From Krasilnikovozyma curviuscula (taxonomy: Eukaryota; Basidiomycota; Tremellomycetes; Cystofilobasidiales; Mrakiaceae): a stretch of DNA of 31,126 bases. Within the stretch, counting starts at the first letter, position 1. Each line of letters begins with the position of its first letter. A model generated the notes under the pieces. That model saw nothing but the letters and a program-made list of their open reading frames with translations. It ran no database searches and had not been told where the DNA came from. The position numbers were made by a program, and so were the translations under genes. Positions 11,611-22,989 of the stretch are shown here, piece after piece. The stretch covers positions 1-31,126 of the forward strand of contig MVAQ01000242.1 in the NCBI GenBank assembly GCA_014825775.1. The letters are read 5' to 3'.

Positions 11611-14600
11611 TTAAGCTTGAATACTATCACCATCAGTTCCACTCTCAAAGCCACTATCGTTCTCCTCCCCATCGTCATTGTTCTCATCCTTCCATCCTGC
11701 AGCCTTCTTCCCAAGACCAACGAGGTAATCAACCATCATCTCCAAATCTTCCTCCTCAATGCCCGTTCGCTGACCACGCGGTGGCTGGAAGACTGGAGAC
11801 GCGAGCATGGCGCGAAGGTGGAGAGTCTGCTTGAGGATCTGCTGAGAGGGCTGTTTGGGGGTCGAGATCAAGTTATGGTATTGCAATAAGAACGAAGCAA
11901 TTGTGTCCACGGAAGAAGTCATCGTGGTAGATGAAGTGGTATTATGAGGCTGCTGCTGGATAATCCTCACGGTTAACTGAGAGGCGCCAACCAAGGCAAG
12001 AACCTCCTTCACGATGGCGAATGGAGTTTCAGGGAACTTGCTTCCAGACATCATCATCTCACCAACCAGCCTCGACGTAGCCCACTTGAACCCATCATCC
12101 TGATCCAGCATGGAACACCACGCTGCCATAGTTGCAAGACTCAGTGTATGCGCCTCCGTGCCTGGGAACGTCGTGGAGACGATATTCGAAATCTCGATCG
12201 ATACCTGAGATTTCTGATGGTCGTGCTTTTCGAGATTGAAGGACCGTCTAGTGATGCCGATAGACGAAGAGGTTGGAAGAAGGTAGTTGAAAATAGTCGA
12301 CCAGACGGAGTGCAGGTCGTCGAGCGCGAGGGCTGACGAGATTTGCACGAGCGGTGGTTCAAATGTGGGGTTGTTGAACAATTGAGGACAGGTGCTGATG
12401 ACGTCGCTGAGGGAAAGCTGGAGGGCGTCCGCAACAACTCTCAATTCGATATCTTTCTTCATGACTTCCGCAGAGATAGCCTTGGCGGAACGTTGAGCGT
12501 AGTTCCAGAGCTTGTTGCTATATGCAGATGGCATTCCGTCCGCCAATGAGACGTGGAGGAGGGACATGGTGGCTTGAAGACGAGGGGATGAGTCGGAAAA
12601 GTTGAAGAGGTGGACGAAGAGGTAGACCTTGTAGAGATAGGAGGTTAAACCAGAGACTTTGACAACAAAACAACGACCTTATCAGTAACAATATCAAAAG
12701 CATCCAAGAAAATAACTGACTTGGTGAACCGATCTCTGCATCAGCGATCCTTAACCAAGCAGCAACCTTCAACCCATCTTCGATTTTCTTCTTCCTCAGC
12801 CCACAGACAACCATAAACTCCGAAACAATGCCCCGAGAGACTCCCAAGAGCCCAATTTTCCTAGGGGCGCCAACGAGTCCTCTCAATCTCTCCGCCGATG
12901 TCTGTTTATCCGCCATCGCGCTCGCCAGATCGACCTGCATCTCCTCGGGAACCCCGGAAACCTTCTTCCACGCATTCATCAAGCCATTCCACATCCTCTC
13001 CAATGTAGGTAGGAGGAGGACGAGCACGACAAGCCCTAAGATAATCTTCCACCCGATCTCCATCAGGCCTTCTGGATCCGGCGTGTACCCTGTATGCGAG
13101 TGGATAGTCTGTGTCGACTTCTGCGCTGCACGGCGGGGTAGCTCACGTACAGTGTTAAGGACGGTCCCGCGGTATCCATCTGGATAGACGGTGGATGAAG
13201 CGGTGGAGAGCGCTGGCGAGGTGGAGGACTGGCTGAAGAGGGAGAAGGAGAGGAAGACAGCGAGGAGGACCTTCGATCCCTGGCCACCACCAGAAGACCT
13301 AGACTTCTTTTTGATCGGCTCGTCAGGTTCACCGTCTTCCTCCGACGAGCCCCAGGGGAAATCATTCTCGTCCCCTCCTCCAGCGGCGAGCCGCAGCTTC
13401 TCGCTCTCCTCAAACACGGCCCTCCACACACCTAGCACCGCCTCACCTTCGTCACTCCCCCTGAGAATTTCTTCTAACCCCACGACTTCCCGTCCTAACC
13501 GTGCCCGTTCGCGCTGGAGGGCTACGATATAGTTCCTCGCCGCATTCAAGATCGTCGACTTGCCCTGCTTTGTACATGGCTTTAAGCCGTCAATCAGGCC
13601 CGTAACCGGATGCGGTGTGTCCTGTACTTGAGTGAGGGGCGTGGATGTGTTGAAAAGCGCACGGAGAACGGGGACGGAGTCGCGCAGACGAGAAAAGCCG
13701 TCATTAATGTTGTCCCTGTACTTGCGCTCGATAGCGTTATGGTCCGTCGGCTTCTTGGTCCCTGGGGGGAGCACGTCAGATTCAGAAGAGTCGGGAGGAG
13801 GTATCGCAGAGGAGTCTGGAGTCGCCTTCCTCTTCTTGCTACGCGAATTACCACCCGCTGCGTTGGAGGAGGTAGTGTGAGAAGGTGAAGTACCCGACGC
13901 GCTGCTTGACGCCGACATCAAAACGGAAGCTGCCATCGAGTTTGAATCGGCCCAGTTCTCACGCGCTTGGAGAACAGAACGCGCGAGGTCCTTAGACGAT
14001 TGGACATCTTCTGCTTTCACCCAGCTCGGCTGGGCGAGCGCAGACGATACGACTACGGGTATTTTGCGTTGTTGGGAGGAAGCAGAAGCGGTGGGGCGTT
14101 TGCGGGATGTGTTCATACCTGCTTGAGGTAGGGTTTGCTGTGCTGGTGGTTGCGATTTTGACGGATGAGGTTGAGTGAGATGCGTTGCCATGGGTAGACC
14201 AGGGGAGAGACGGGACAGGTTCGGGCTCCAAGGCAGAATAGAATTTAGAGAAGTTAGATAAAGGCAACTGACGCATTCAGAAGAGGTTAGAAAGTGGACC
14301 CACTTCATTCCCACCGGAGCCTCAACTTTAACACTCCTCCCTGCAGGGGCACTAGCAGCGAGTCCAACATTCATATCTATCATTCCACCCTCCTCGAGCC
14401 CATCCAAACTCATGCCGAATATACTGCCCAGATTCATGCCTCCCAAGCTAGACTCGTCCTCCTTTGTTTTCGTCGTGGAAGGCGGGCGGAAGAGCAGCGT
14501 GTTTTCGAACGTGTCGCGGATGGGGACATGTGCCGTATTGGACGTCGCGGAGGACATGAGGGCGAGAAGGTCATCCGATTGGAGCGAGAAAACATCGGTG

Positions 14601-15046
14601 TGCATTGACGAGGGCGGGGATGTAGAGTAGCCTGCTCACGTTCAAAAATAGAGTCAGTGCGCGCTCACACTCTGAGGGGTCGCATTCATCATAGAAAAGG
14701 ACGTACCAGATCCATTACCGGAGGGGCTTGAATGGCCGAAGCTGGGACTTCCAGGAAAGGCGTAACTGTTGTACATAGAGGCATCGAAATCGAACGGGAA
14801 CGTCGGGTTGAAGCCTGATCCTTCAGCGAAGCTCAAATCGGCCGTTGTAGTATCCCCTCCATAGGAAGTGTAGGTGTTACCAGATGAAGGGATGACGTCG
14901 TTGATAGATGAGGTTGATGCTGAGGAGGTCGTAGTGGTGTTGGACCCTCCTCCAGGCCAGTTTATGGTGTGTGGAAGTAGGAACGGTGGAGGGGTATCCG
15001 CCGGCTCGTCCTGGGTGGTGAACATAAAGTCTAAGTCTTCTTCCAT
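11611..15046 (-). CDS. SRE1: SREBP-type membrane-bound bHLH transcription factor (Sre1), 1098 aa
   Basis: Sterol regulatory element-binding protein: an ER-anchored precursor whose N-terminal half is released when sterol or oxygen falls and switches on ergosterol and hypoxia genes in fungi. Exons 15046-14707, 14631-12721, 12656-11611 match in phase (introns 75 and 64 nt). Order: acidic/Ser-rich activation region (MEEDLDFMF start); nuclear-type basic patch SRSKKRK; bHLH at about 405-494 with NAIERKYRDNINDGF, where Tyr at about 418 replaces the Arg of ordinary bHLH proteins, the SREBP hallmark. The loop is long (about 30 residues), then GKSTILNAARNYI and a Leu-rich helix. Two membrane segments follow, about 568-583 (VLLAVFLSFSLFS) and 640-656 (IILGLVVLVLLLP), with a lumenal loop between, then a long helical C-terminal domain of the SREBP type. 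It is divergent from MRH4. A cryptic 47-nt intron in exon 2 is discussed under findings. Confidence 0.95.
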
Positions 15047-15910
15047 GGTGAAAGTAGGTGATGCTGTTCAATTACGTGCTGGGGTGGGTGAACAATGGTC
15101 GATTTTATATTTGAGAAAGGGATTTCTCGACTCTAGAGAGGCACAAACCTCAATCCCAGATTGAAACGAGACGGTGTTGTAATAGAGGCGTAGTATCACT
15201 TTCTTATACTAGCTCTGGTCAGATTCTTGGTGGGGTGACCTCAGTTGGATGCTGTGGTGAACGAGGTGCAGAATGACAAAGTCGTCCCACTCGAGTGTTG
15301 CGGCGGGCAGAGAATCGAACCATTTCACCAACGCCACAGAACGGACGAAGAAAAGGTAAACAAAAGGCGAGACGCAAAGGAGAGCGAGTCGCCAGAGTAC
15401 GGAGAGATATGAGTACCCAGGAAGAGATTCTGACTTCCTGTATGATTGAGTTGTTTTCTTTCACTCATGGGAAAACGACCAGTTGGACGAGCCGCCACGA
15501 GCGAGAGGGTGGGACTCAGCATGCGAAGGTGTAGCTGCCGGGGTATCTACTGGGTCATTAAGTACAACTCATATGTCTTCTATCTTCCAAGAAAGATTTT
15601 AACCGACGACGCTGTCCACATCCCCCCTCAAAGTAGCTGCTGCGCTGTCTCCTTCTCTAGATGAGCCGCCACACTGTTTCCCGAATTGTTACAGTACTAT
15701 GTGAAGGGAGGCACTGGCAGACTTCATCTTCTACTTTGAGCTTATTCCGTTCCATATTTGAAAGGAAAAGAAACTCAATTTGGGTCTCTCACCGCTTCAC
15801 TGCAGCTCAGAGAGCATTTCTTAACAGTCAACAGCTGCGCTTCACTGTGAGGACGAAGAAGCAACCAAGTTAGAATCAGATAGGCCTTGGGTGCTTGAAG
15901 TCTCCAAGTT
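15047..15910. promoter_or_regulatory. Divergent promoter region of SRE1 and MRH4 (864 bp)
   Basis: Head-to-head control region with no convincing ORF. The SRE1-side half carries a sterol-regulatory-element match (listed separately) and a weaker related ggtgggtga at 15083-15091. The MRH4 side has pyrimidine-rich stretches (around 15620-15660 and 15727-15750) but no clear TATA box. Confidence 0.55.
15229..15239 (-). promoter_or_regulatory. Sterol regulatory element-like site
   Basis: On the minus strand 15239-15230 reads gtcaccccac, matching nine of ten positions of the classical SRE-1 (ATCACCCCAC) bound by SREBPs. It lies 184 bases upstream of the SRE1 ATG and in the direction of that gene. 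Autoregulation of sre1 is known in fission yeast; here it is inferred from the motif only. Confidence 0.5.
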
Positions 15911-18900
15911 ATGCTAGGACAGCTTCTGAAGGCTTCAGCTTCGACGACACACTCAGCATTGACATCCACCGTCAGACCCTCAGCATCAGCAACAACATCG
16001 TCCAGCAGGTATTTCAGCTCGTCAGCAGTACCAAAAGCTAAAACATATCGTCTGAAACGAGGTGCTCCCATCCTCAATGGTCGTGAAAAGTGGGAGAGCA
16101 GAGCGAGGACTGCTTCTGGAAGTCTGAAGAGGACACCAGCCGAGTTCTGGGACACAAAAGACAAGAAGACGTTCAGAAATGCTAGGATAGGTGACACACA
16201 CAAGAACCAGCGATCCCAGGGCGTGGTTTCTGGCCATTCGAGGATGGGTGAGTTTTTGTCTTTCCGCCACGAGCCTTCACAGATTTTCTTAAATGCTCGA
16301 ACTATCACCAATGAGGCTTGCACAGACATTCTTTATTGACTGTTTCACTCTTTCTTGTTTGGAATTCTATTTTGTAGCTGGATCTCCTCTGGCTGCTCCA
16401 CGATCCTCCCCTCTGTCCAAAATCGAGGTGCCGACAGACTTCGTAGGTCTACGACCCACACTTCACTTCCCCAAACCACAAAAGAGAGCAATGTATGGTG
16501 ATCTTCCACCTTCAGCTAGTCTCAACCCCAACACCTATGGTGTCCCTTCGAAATCCACCGTCAAATCCTCGTCGCTGCCGGAGGGCATGATCGACCTCGA
16601 AGACCCACAGCTGCAGTCTCAAGACCGAATGGGGAGTGAAATTCAAAACCTACACAAATTCGACAAACCATTCTACTGGAAAACGGAACCTCTCACTAAC
16701 CGCCCTCGTCAAGCGTCGCATTTCTCTTCTCACCCCACCCTCACCAACCTACCACCCAACTTCACCTCCCCACCGCTCAGCAAGCAGCTCAAAGAGAACG
16801 TTTCCTTAATGCTTGCACATCTGAAGAAACCTGGAACCAACGTCATCACCCCAACTCCCATTCAACGGCTCAGCATCGGCCACTTCTTGACACCACGCAA
16901 ACTTCTTTATGGTAAAAACCCACCACGACGTCAAGAGATCACCAAAGTATTCGCAGAAATCTCCGAGAGGGATGGTGTTCCTGAAAGGGACGAACTGCCG
17001 AGAGGCATCAGCAAAAACTCTCAAACGCTCATGGCAGCTGAGACTGGATCCGGTAAAACCATCGCCTATGCTCTCCCCATCATCCAGAACATCGCACGGG
17101 AAAAGAGAAGAAAGCTACTGGAAGAGCAGAAGAGCTGGACGGAAGAACAGTGGGCATCTCACGAAGAAGACGAGAAATGGAGAAAGTACAGACCGGATGC
17201 GAAGAAGGTCAAGGCGATGAACTCGGAAGAGTTCTTGTTCTCTGAATCAAAGCCGGAGGTTGAAGAAGAGTATGAAAATTGGGTAGCGTGGAAGGAACGT
17301 CGATTAGCAAAGGAGATGGAGAAACCTGAATTCGGCATCTTAAAACCCAAAGCCATCATCATTGCTCCAACCCACGAACTTGCGCGTCAAATATCTGAAA
17401 CTTTCAAAGCTCTCAGTGCCGGAATCAACGTCTCAACCTTGTGCCTGTCGTCTGGTAGGGGTCAAGCGCTCAAGAATATCACCTATGGCTACGACGTCGT
17501 CGTTGGAACCGTCGGTGTTGTTCGAGACGCAATGGGTCTGTCGACAATGCACAACGAAATGGTTGAGCTCAGAAGGAATCTCGAAATCCAAGAAGATATT
17601 TCTCTCAGGAACATGACACCGGAGAAGCGACAGAAGTATCTAGAAAAGCATGGTCACCCGATCCGTGTTCGAGCAGAACCTGACGAAGCGCTGGGCATCG
17701 ATGATCCACTTGGAGTGGAGGAAAAGGAAGAGTGGATGGAAGAAATCATGGGCATTGAAGCATCAAAGAAGAACAATGCCGCAGCTGGCTTCGGCTTGAG
17801 AGGTGAGTTGGAAGAAGCGGGTGACGAGGATCATAAGACGGTGGAGGAGGTTGTCGAGGATGAGAACAAGGAGAGGGACAGAGCTGCGATGAGGGTTTTA
17901 AGAAGACGACGTCTGCCGGTAGTGTTTGATAAGCCGAAGAGATTACTCACATCCGAGTTGGAGTGGTTTTGCGCGGATGAAGCTGATATCATGCTCAGTA
18001 AGTAGTTGCTCATATCCACCAACACCACTCATCGAGGTTTGTAACTGACTGATATACCTTCTTTACAGATGAAGACTTTGCTACTCATACAATGGGAGTT
18101 CTCCAGCCTGCATTAGCCAATCAGTCACCACCCAAGGTCATCTTCTGCTCAGCGACCATCCCGCCAAGCCTCGACCAATTCCTCTTGAACACTTTCCCTA
18201 GCATCACCCGTCTCACCACCCCTCATCTCCACCAACTTCCACATAACCTTAAAATGAAATACGTTCCTTGGACCAGCGGTAACTGGACAGCAGATGTTCT
18301 CCTACAAATCAGAACTGGCTGGGTTGAAGACGCACGAAAAGGAGAGGCCAACTCCAAGACTCTTGTGTTCATCAACAGGAAGAGGAAAGCTGAGTACCTG
18401 AAGCACTGGCTAGCTGAGCGAGGGTTTTTAAGCACGGTGGTTACTGGTGACAGCGACAGCCGTATTGTCGGAAACAATCAGCATCTTGACGGGTTCATCA
18501 CTTCACCATACGACCAGCTGAAGCTCAATAAAACGACTGCCATCGCCAACATTGAACCAGATCAGCTTCCATCCTCTGTTGTTCTACCACCAAAGAAATC
18601 GACGCAACCAAACAACCAGAACATCATGCCAGAATCTCGAATCCTCATCACCACATCACTCCTCGCTCGAGGAATTGATTTCTCACCTGATGTTAAATCA
18701 GTTCTCCTCATTGATACACCCAACAGTGCAATGGACCTCATTCATCGAGCAGGTCGAACAGGCCGTGCTGGACGAATGGGTGAGGTGGTTGTGTTTACCA
18801 GAGACAAACACATGGTGGCAGACCAGTACAGTAAGATTAAGAGAGGTGGTCCGCTCTGGAAGGTGGAAGCCAGGATGAAGAATCAGCGTAACGTTGTCTT

Positions 18901-18985
18901 CAGGGAGCCTAAGGTAGAGAAGGAGAGGGGAAGAAATTTACCGCACGACATCCAACCCGTGATGGATCCCAATCATGGATGGTGA
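15911..18985 (+). CDS. MRH4: Mitochondrial DEAD-box RNA helicase Mrh4, 957 aa
   Basis: ATP-dependent RNA helicase needed in yeast for assembly of the large mitochondrial ribosomal subunit. Exons 15911-16247, 16378-17997, 18069-18985 join in phase. The N-terminus (MLGQLLKASASTT..., Arg/Ser-rich, no acids for about 45 residues) is a good mitochondrial presequence. Motifs: TPIQRLS (Q), AAETGSGKT at 332-340 (I), PTHELARQ at about 443 (Ia, His instead of the usual Arg), VVGTVG in place of TPG (Ib), DEAD at 646-649 (II), CSAT (III), TLVFINRKRKAEYL (IV), LITTSLLARGIDF (V), HRAGRTGRAG (VI). Charged insertions lie between motifs I and Ia (about 75 extra residues, Lys/Glu-rich) and between Ib and II (over 100 extra, acidic), so the protein is much longer than yeast Mrh4. 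PTHEL and the overall order favour Mrh4 over other DEAD-box families. Confidence 0.9.
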
Positions 18986-19578
18986 TGATGAATCCTACCG
19001 CAACCTTGTACACCAGCTTCGACATCACATGTTGTAATATTATGCATCAACACTTGTGAAATCATTCATCTGTGGTCGCTCTCTCCTCCATAGATAGCAA
19101 TTGGGTGCACGGATCGCCTGGCTTTGCCAACTTTTCCACATGTCTCACTGCTCCCTGCTCACCACTCCACATCAATTTCGTTCAGCTTCATAATTTTAAA
19201 AATATATAGGGAGGAGAAGACAGCAGAAATTATCGGCGATCATTCTGAGGCACTCCGACCGTTAGCTAATTGCAGACTGGTTGGGGATGCAGGGTGCTCG
19301 TGGAAAAAATCAGAAAATGGTTCGACCCCAACGATCATATTTTAGCCCTCCATAGTTTGTGGGAATGGATAAATCTCTTCGCAACGTCTTTTCATAGTGA
19401 TAGATTCCCTTCCTGAAAACTCTCAAATAAGGTTCGACCTTAAATTCGGGGCCTCAGCATGACAAGGCACATGTCTGTCGGACAGTCCCTTCCTCTTCAA
19501 CTACAACAACGCCTTCTTTACCTTCCAGAAATTTTGGATAATCAGAAACTCAGAAGACACAAGGCTCATACTGTTACC
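18986..19578. other. Intergenic: MRH4 3' end and promoter of the next gene
   Basis: No gene seen. A TATA-like run (aaaatatatagg at 19198-19209) lies about 370 bases before the next start. Two ggttcgacc matches (about 19318 and 19432) resemble a tRNA B box but have no tRNA around them. Confidence 0.45.
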
Positions 19579-21914
19579 ATGGACGAACCAAGGTGAGAAG
19601 TCCTTTCGTTTCTTTGCGCGGTCAGCGACTTGATCTCTTGAACTCTAATTTAATCACCTTCAAATTTTTCCAGCGATACAATATCCAGAGGTAGACTTAA
19701 ATCCCTTTCAGCCCTAGCGGAAAAGAGTGGCAAACCTAGATCAGTCAGTAGCAAAACTGCAACCAGCATTTCCTCTTCAGCCGCACCTTCAGCTCAAAGA
19801 AAGAAATCTTCGTCTCTACTGAGGCGGTCTTCTCCCGATTCATATTTTAACATCAAAGAGAAGTCCTATTACGAGGTGAACTTTGAGGTTACCGAAGTGA
19901 CGGGCTTACCTATTACCGACGCTTCGTATTACTTTCGGTGGGAGATTCTTCAGTCCAAGCATATCAGGCGACGAGAGAGAACACCTTCGTCACTCCAATC
20001 AGCTTCCCAACAAGTAGTATGTACCTCTGTACTTACGGGAGAACCAGAATCTATCGATATCGAAGATGTAGACTTAAGCTACGATGAAACGTTGAATTCA
20101 CGACCAAAAGTTTCATTGCACATCGAGTCCCCATCAGTACACCCATCCCTGGATTTCTCTTCGCCACTTCTTCCATCAAAACCATCGTCGATACGCTTTG
20201 CTAATTCTCCCTCACTAGGCCCACCTTCTCTTCGCACCAATCATCAGTCGCCAGCCATTCAACAGCCATTGCTTACCTCCGCTTCCAGTTTGAACTACTC
20301 CTCTTTAACAGCGGCATCTTCCACAGAATTACTCGCTAGTAGTGCCTTTCTCCCTAAGCTACTCTCTAAACTTAGACGTTCGACATCGCTCCCAACCTTG
20401 TCCACCACGCCATCCTCCAGCCAATTTCTTACCTCTGAATCATTCCCAGCAGGGGGAAGATCTCGTTCCGTGGATAACATTCGATCTAATGGTGTGAACA
20501 AAGTCACTTTCTCTGAAACCGTTTCTGGATTGGAAATCGGATTTATTCGAGAAGAAATCAATGGGCAGTGGTCTCTCAAACCAAGGATTCTAGAGGTTAC
20601 AATTGTCAGAGTTCAGAGATGTAGCTCTGGTTTTAAAAAGAAAGGGCTTTGGAAAAATCGCCCGGCTGAGGAGCTAGAAGAGGTGGTGGAGGGATCTGTC
20701 GTAGTTGATTTGGCAATGTACGCGACAGACGCTTCTGCAAACACCGAGGGTGGTCAAAGCCTACGATGCGCTTTCATTCCTAGAAGGGGAAGATCTGATA
20801 CTATTTTGGGTTCTAATGGAGTTGTTGCTGTGAGTACTGACAAAATCATTCGACGAAAAGTGTCCCTGACTACTGACTGACCCACTCTTTCAATCAGTTG
20901 AAGGTATCCGTTGTTGCGCTAAATGGAGGAGATCCACCTTGGGGAAAGTAAGAAATATGATTCGAAACATTCAGCTCGATTGCTGACTATTTGATTTTTA
21001 GATGTAGTTCTAAATCATCGACCTTTGCGCGACCTCTCATCCAAAAACATCACGTGGAAAGTCTTACAGGAAAGACAAGCGATTACTTCCAGGAACAGCT
21101 TTCGAAAGGTTGGTTGACTTGTTCATTATGATGGTGAAGCCTCGGAGTTAAACTGACATGGGACTTTACGTTTGTACCAACAGTTCTGTACAACCCAAGA
21201 GATCTCCAACTGCTCAAGGACAGCACCATACCTAATCAACACCACTATGTTCCTTACTCGTATAGGATCAAGAACCCGCATACTTCCTACGCCAACCAGC
21301 TGTTCTTCTCTAGTCATCAACCTCAAAGTTCTCCTGGCAGCATCGGCACTCCTTCATTGTCCCTAGTGACAGCGCTGTCTCAAAATACCAAAAGTACAAT
21401 AAGACAACCCTCGCCCAAACCCACTGATAACATTTTCGACCGCTCGCGCGAGGACACTGAAGAAGTGTTCTTCGATGCACCGCTCTGCTTCTCAATACCT
21501 TCTGGTCCAATTGGAGTTACGCCGCTTAAACCCACTCATAACAATTTTTATGAAGTGTGTGAAGACGCAAATGCACGCGTTGAGAATGAGTGGACTTTGT
21601 TGTGGGAAGAGGTGAAGGCAGCTGGACTCTTACTCGCTCTGATCAGTTTGTTATCATCAGCAGTCCGTGATGTGTTCAATTCCGGGAGGGAAGTATCTTG
21701 TACTTGGCCCTTCTTTCGCAATGTAATTGCTAGCTGTATCTTGTCACAAGCGCTTAGGCCTCGTATTGATGGACTGGTCGTACTGTATCGTGCTTCAAGT
21801 GACACACATATCTTACCTACCTCACGTGTATTCTGCCATCAGCAGTTGTACTTTTACTCTTCCCTGCTAAGTGTTCTGATTTGTTGGCCAACTCTCCTTT
21901 CAAGTTGCGTGTGA
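19579..21914 (+). CDS. NT-C2-like domain protein, 685 aa
   Basis: Likely member of the fungal proteins with an N-terminal C2 domain of the EEIG1/EHBP1 type, which in animals tethers membranes to actin or signalling partners. Exons: 19579-19592, 19674-20829, 20898-20947, 21002-21108, 21184-21914; introns 54-81 nt. After a Ser/Lys-rich start come beta-strand patterns typical of the domain: YYEVNFEVTEVTGLPI, then YYFRWEIL (about 95-120). A Ser/Pro-rich insert of nearly 200 residues follows, then VTFSETVSGLEIGFI, RILEVTIVRVQR, GSVVVDLAMYATD and LKVSVVALNG. The second half has Ser/Pro-rich linker, an acidic helix (ENEWTLLWEEVKAAG) and a hydrophobic C-terminus (YFYSSLLSVLICW) that could be a weak membrane segment. 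The 14-nt first exon (MDEP + split Ser) is small but phase-consistent. The domain call rests on strand pattern rather than invariant residues, so it is moderate. Confidence 0.62.
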
Positions 21915-21994
21915 AATAAACCGTGATTATGTGCTTAGCAGGTAGCTCGTGAAGTGGACAGAAACAATATTCTAAAAAGAGATTGAAGCTTGTT

Positions 21995-22989
21995 TTACAA
22001 GTGCAAGCCGCCCAACAAACCTCCACCATTTGCACCCTGTACCTGACCAAGGACACCAGCAAGAAGAGACACGACAGGCTCAGCAACCTTTGAGACCACA
22101 CCTTCCACTGGCGCAAGAGCGGAAGCAACTCCAGAAACAGCTGGAGGAACAGCATTCACAATCTCGGAGACTAATGGGGGTAGTACTGAGCCAACTCCAC
22201 CAATAACGCTTGGAAGGGCTGAGACCACCGATGGAAGAGCGCTGACAACACCGCCGACAGCTGAGAGTACCTGAGTTGGGACTGGTTCTACATCTGACAA
22301 GACCACAGATACAACTGATGGAAGGGCTGAAACCACACCGCCCACCTCAGAAAGAATCGCTTCAACGAGGTTTGGAGAGGGGGTGACAGAGGCGCCTGAT
22401 GGACAAACGCAAATCAGTTCGTGAGTTACGAAGCAGCAATGATGGCCACAGTTCTACTTACCAGCAGCAGCGGATGCTTTGGATGGGAAGATGATGTACT
22501 CGACATCTCCAATGATGCTGCTGACGATGGCGGGTACATCAGAGACAATAGAGACAACGGCTACGAAACAAACAAAAAAAAGTCTCGATCAGAACCATTT
22601 ATTTAGAGAGAGATCGAATGTCGTCTTACCAGATGGTGCAACAGCAACAATAGAAGGAACAGCGGAGACCACACCCTTGACATCACTGACAACAGCGCTG
22701 ACAACGGCTGCAGAGTTGACGGAACACAGGAGCGATCAGTTTGTTGTATCACTTAAGAAGCAGAATCTGCATACTCACGAGTAACATCAGAAACAACAGC
22801 GGAGACAACTGGCTTCACGTCGCTGACAACAGCGGCAACGACAGATTGAAGTGGGCGGGCAGCAGTAGTAGACTTAGCGGGGGCACCCAGCTGGATGAAA
22901 CCAAGTGGTCCAAGGTTGAGGAACAATGGGGCAGCTTGGGTGGAGGTGATTGCACCAAGGGCGAGAGCGGTGAGAGCAACAGAGCGCAT
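21995..22989 (-). CDS. Secreted Val/Ser/Pro repeat protein, 262 aa
   Basis: No enzyme family recognised; probably an extracellular or cell-wall structural protein. Exons 22989-22779, 22707-22630, 22560-22462, 22395-21995 join in phase (introns 66-71 nt). A clear signal peptide (MRSVALTALALGAITSTQA, cut near residue 19) is followed by APLFLNLGPLG. The rest is built of degenerate repeats around VVSAVVSDV and GGVVSALPSVV, nearly without Cys, Lys or Arg, ending in a Gly/Leu-rich tail (GGGLLGGLHL). All three introns fall inside repeats in the same phase, so exons 2 and 3 are phase-1 symmetrical modules, suggesting growth by exon duplication. The repeats alternate hydrophobic and Ser/Asp residues as in amphipathic beta strands or helices. 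Its 3' end lies 80 bases from that of the NT-C2 gene. Confidence 0.85.

Noticed and set aside
12828..14608. Several plus-strand ORFs of 80-120 codons
   Set aside because: They are antisense to the SRE1 coding exon and show only the complement of its low-complexity codons.
19310..19440. ggttcgacc matches resembling a tRNA B box
   Set aside because: The flanking bases do not form a T stem or acceptor stem and no A box is present at the right distance.
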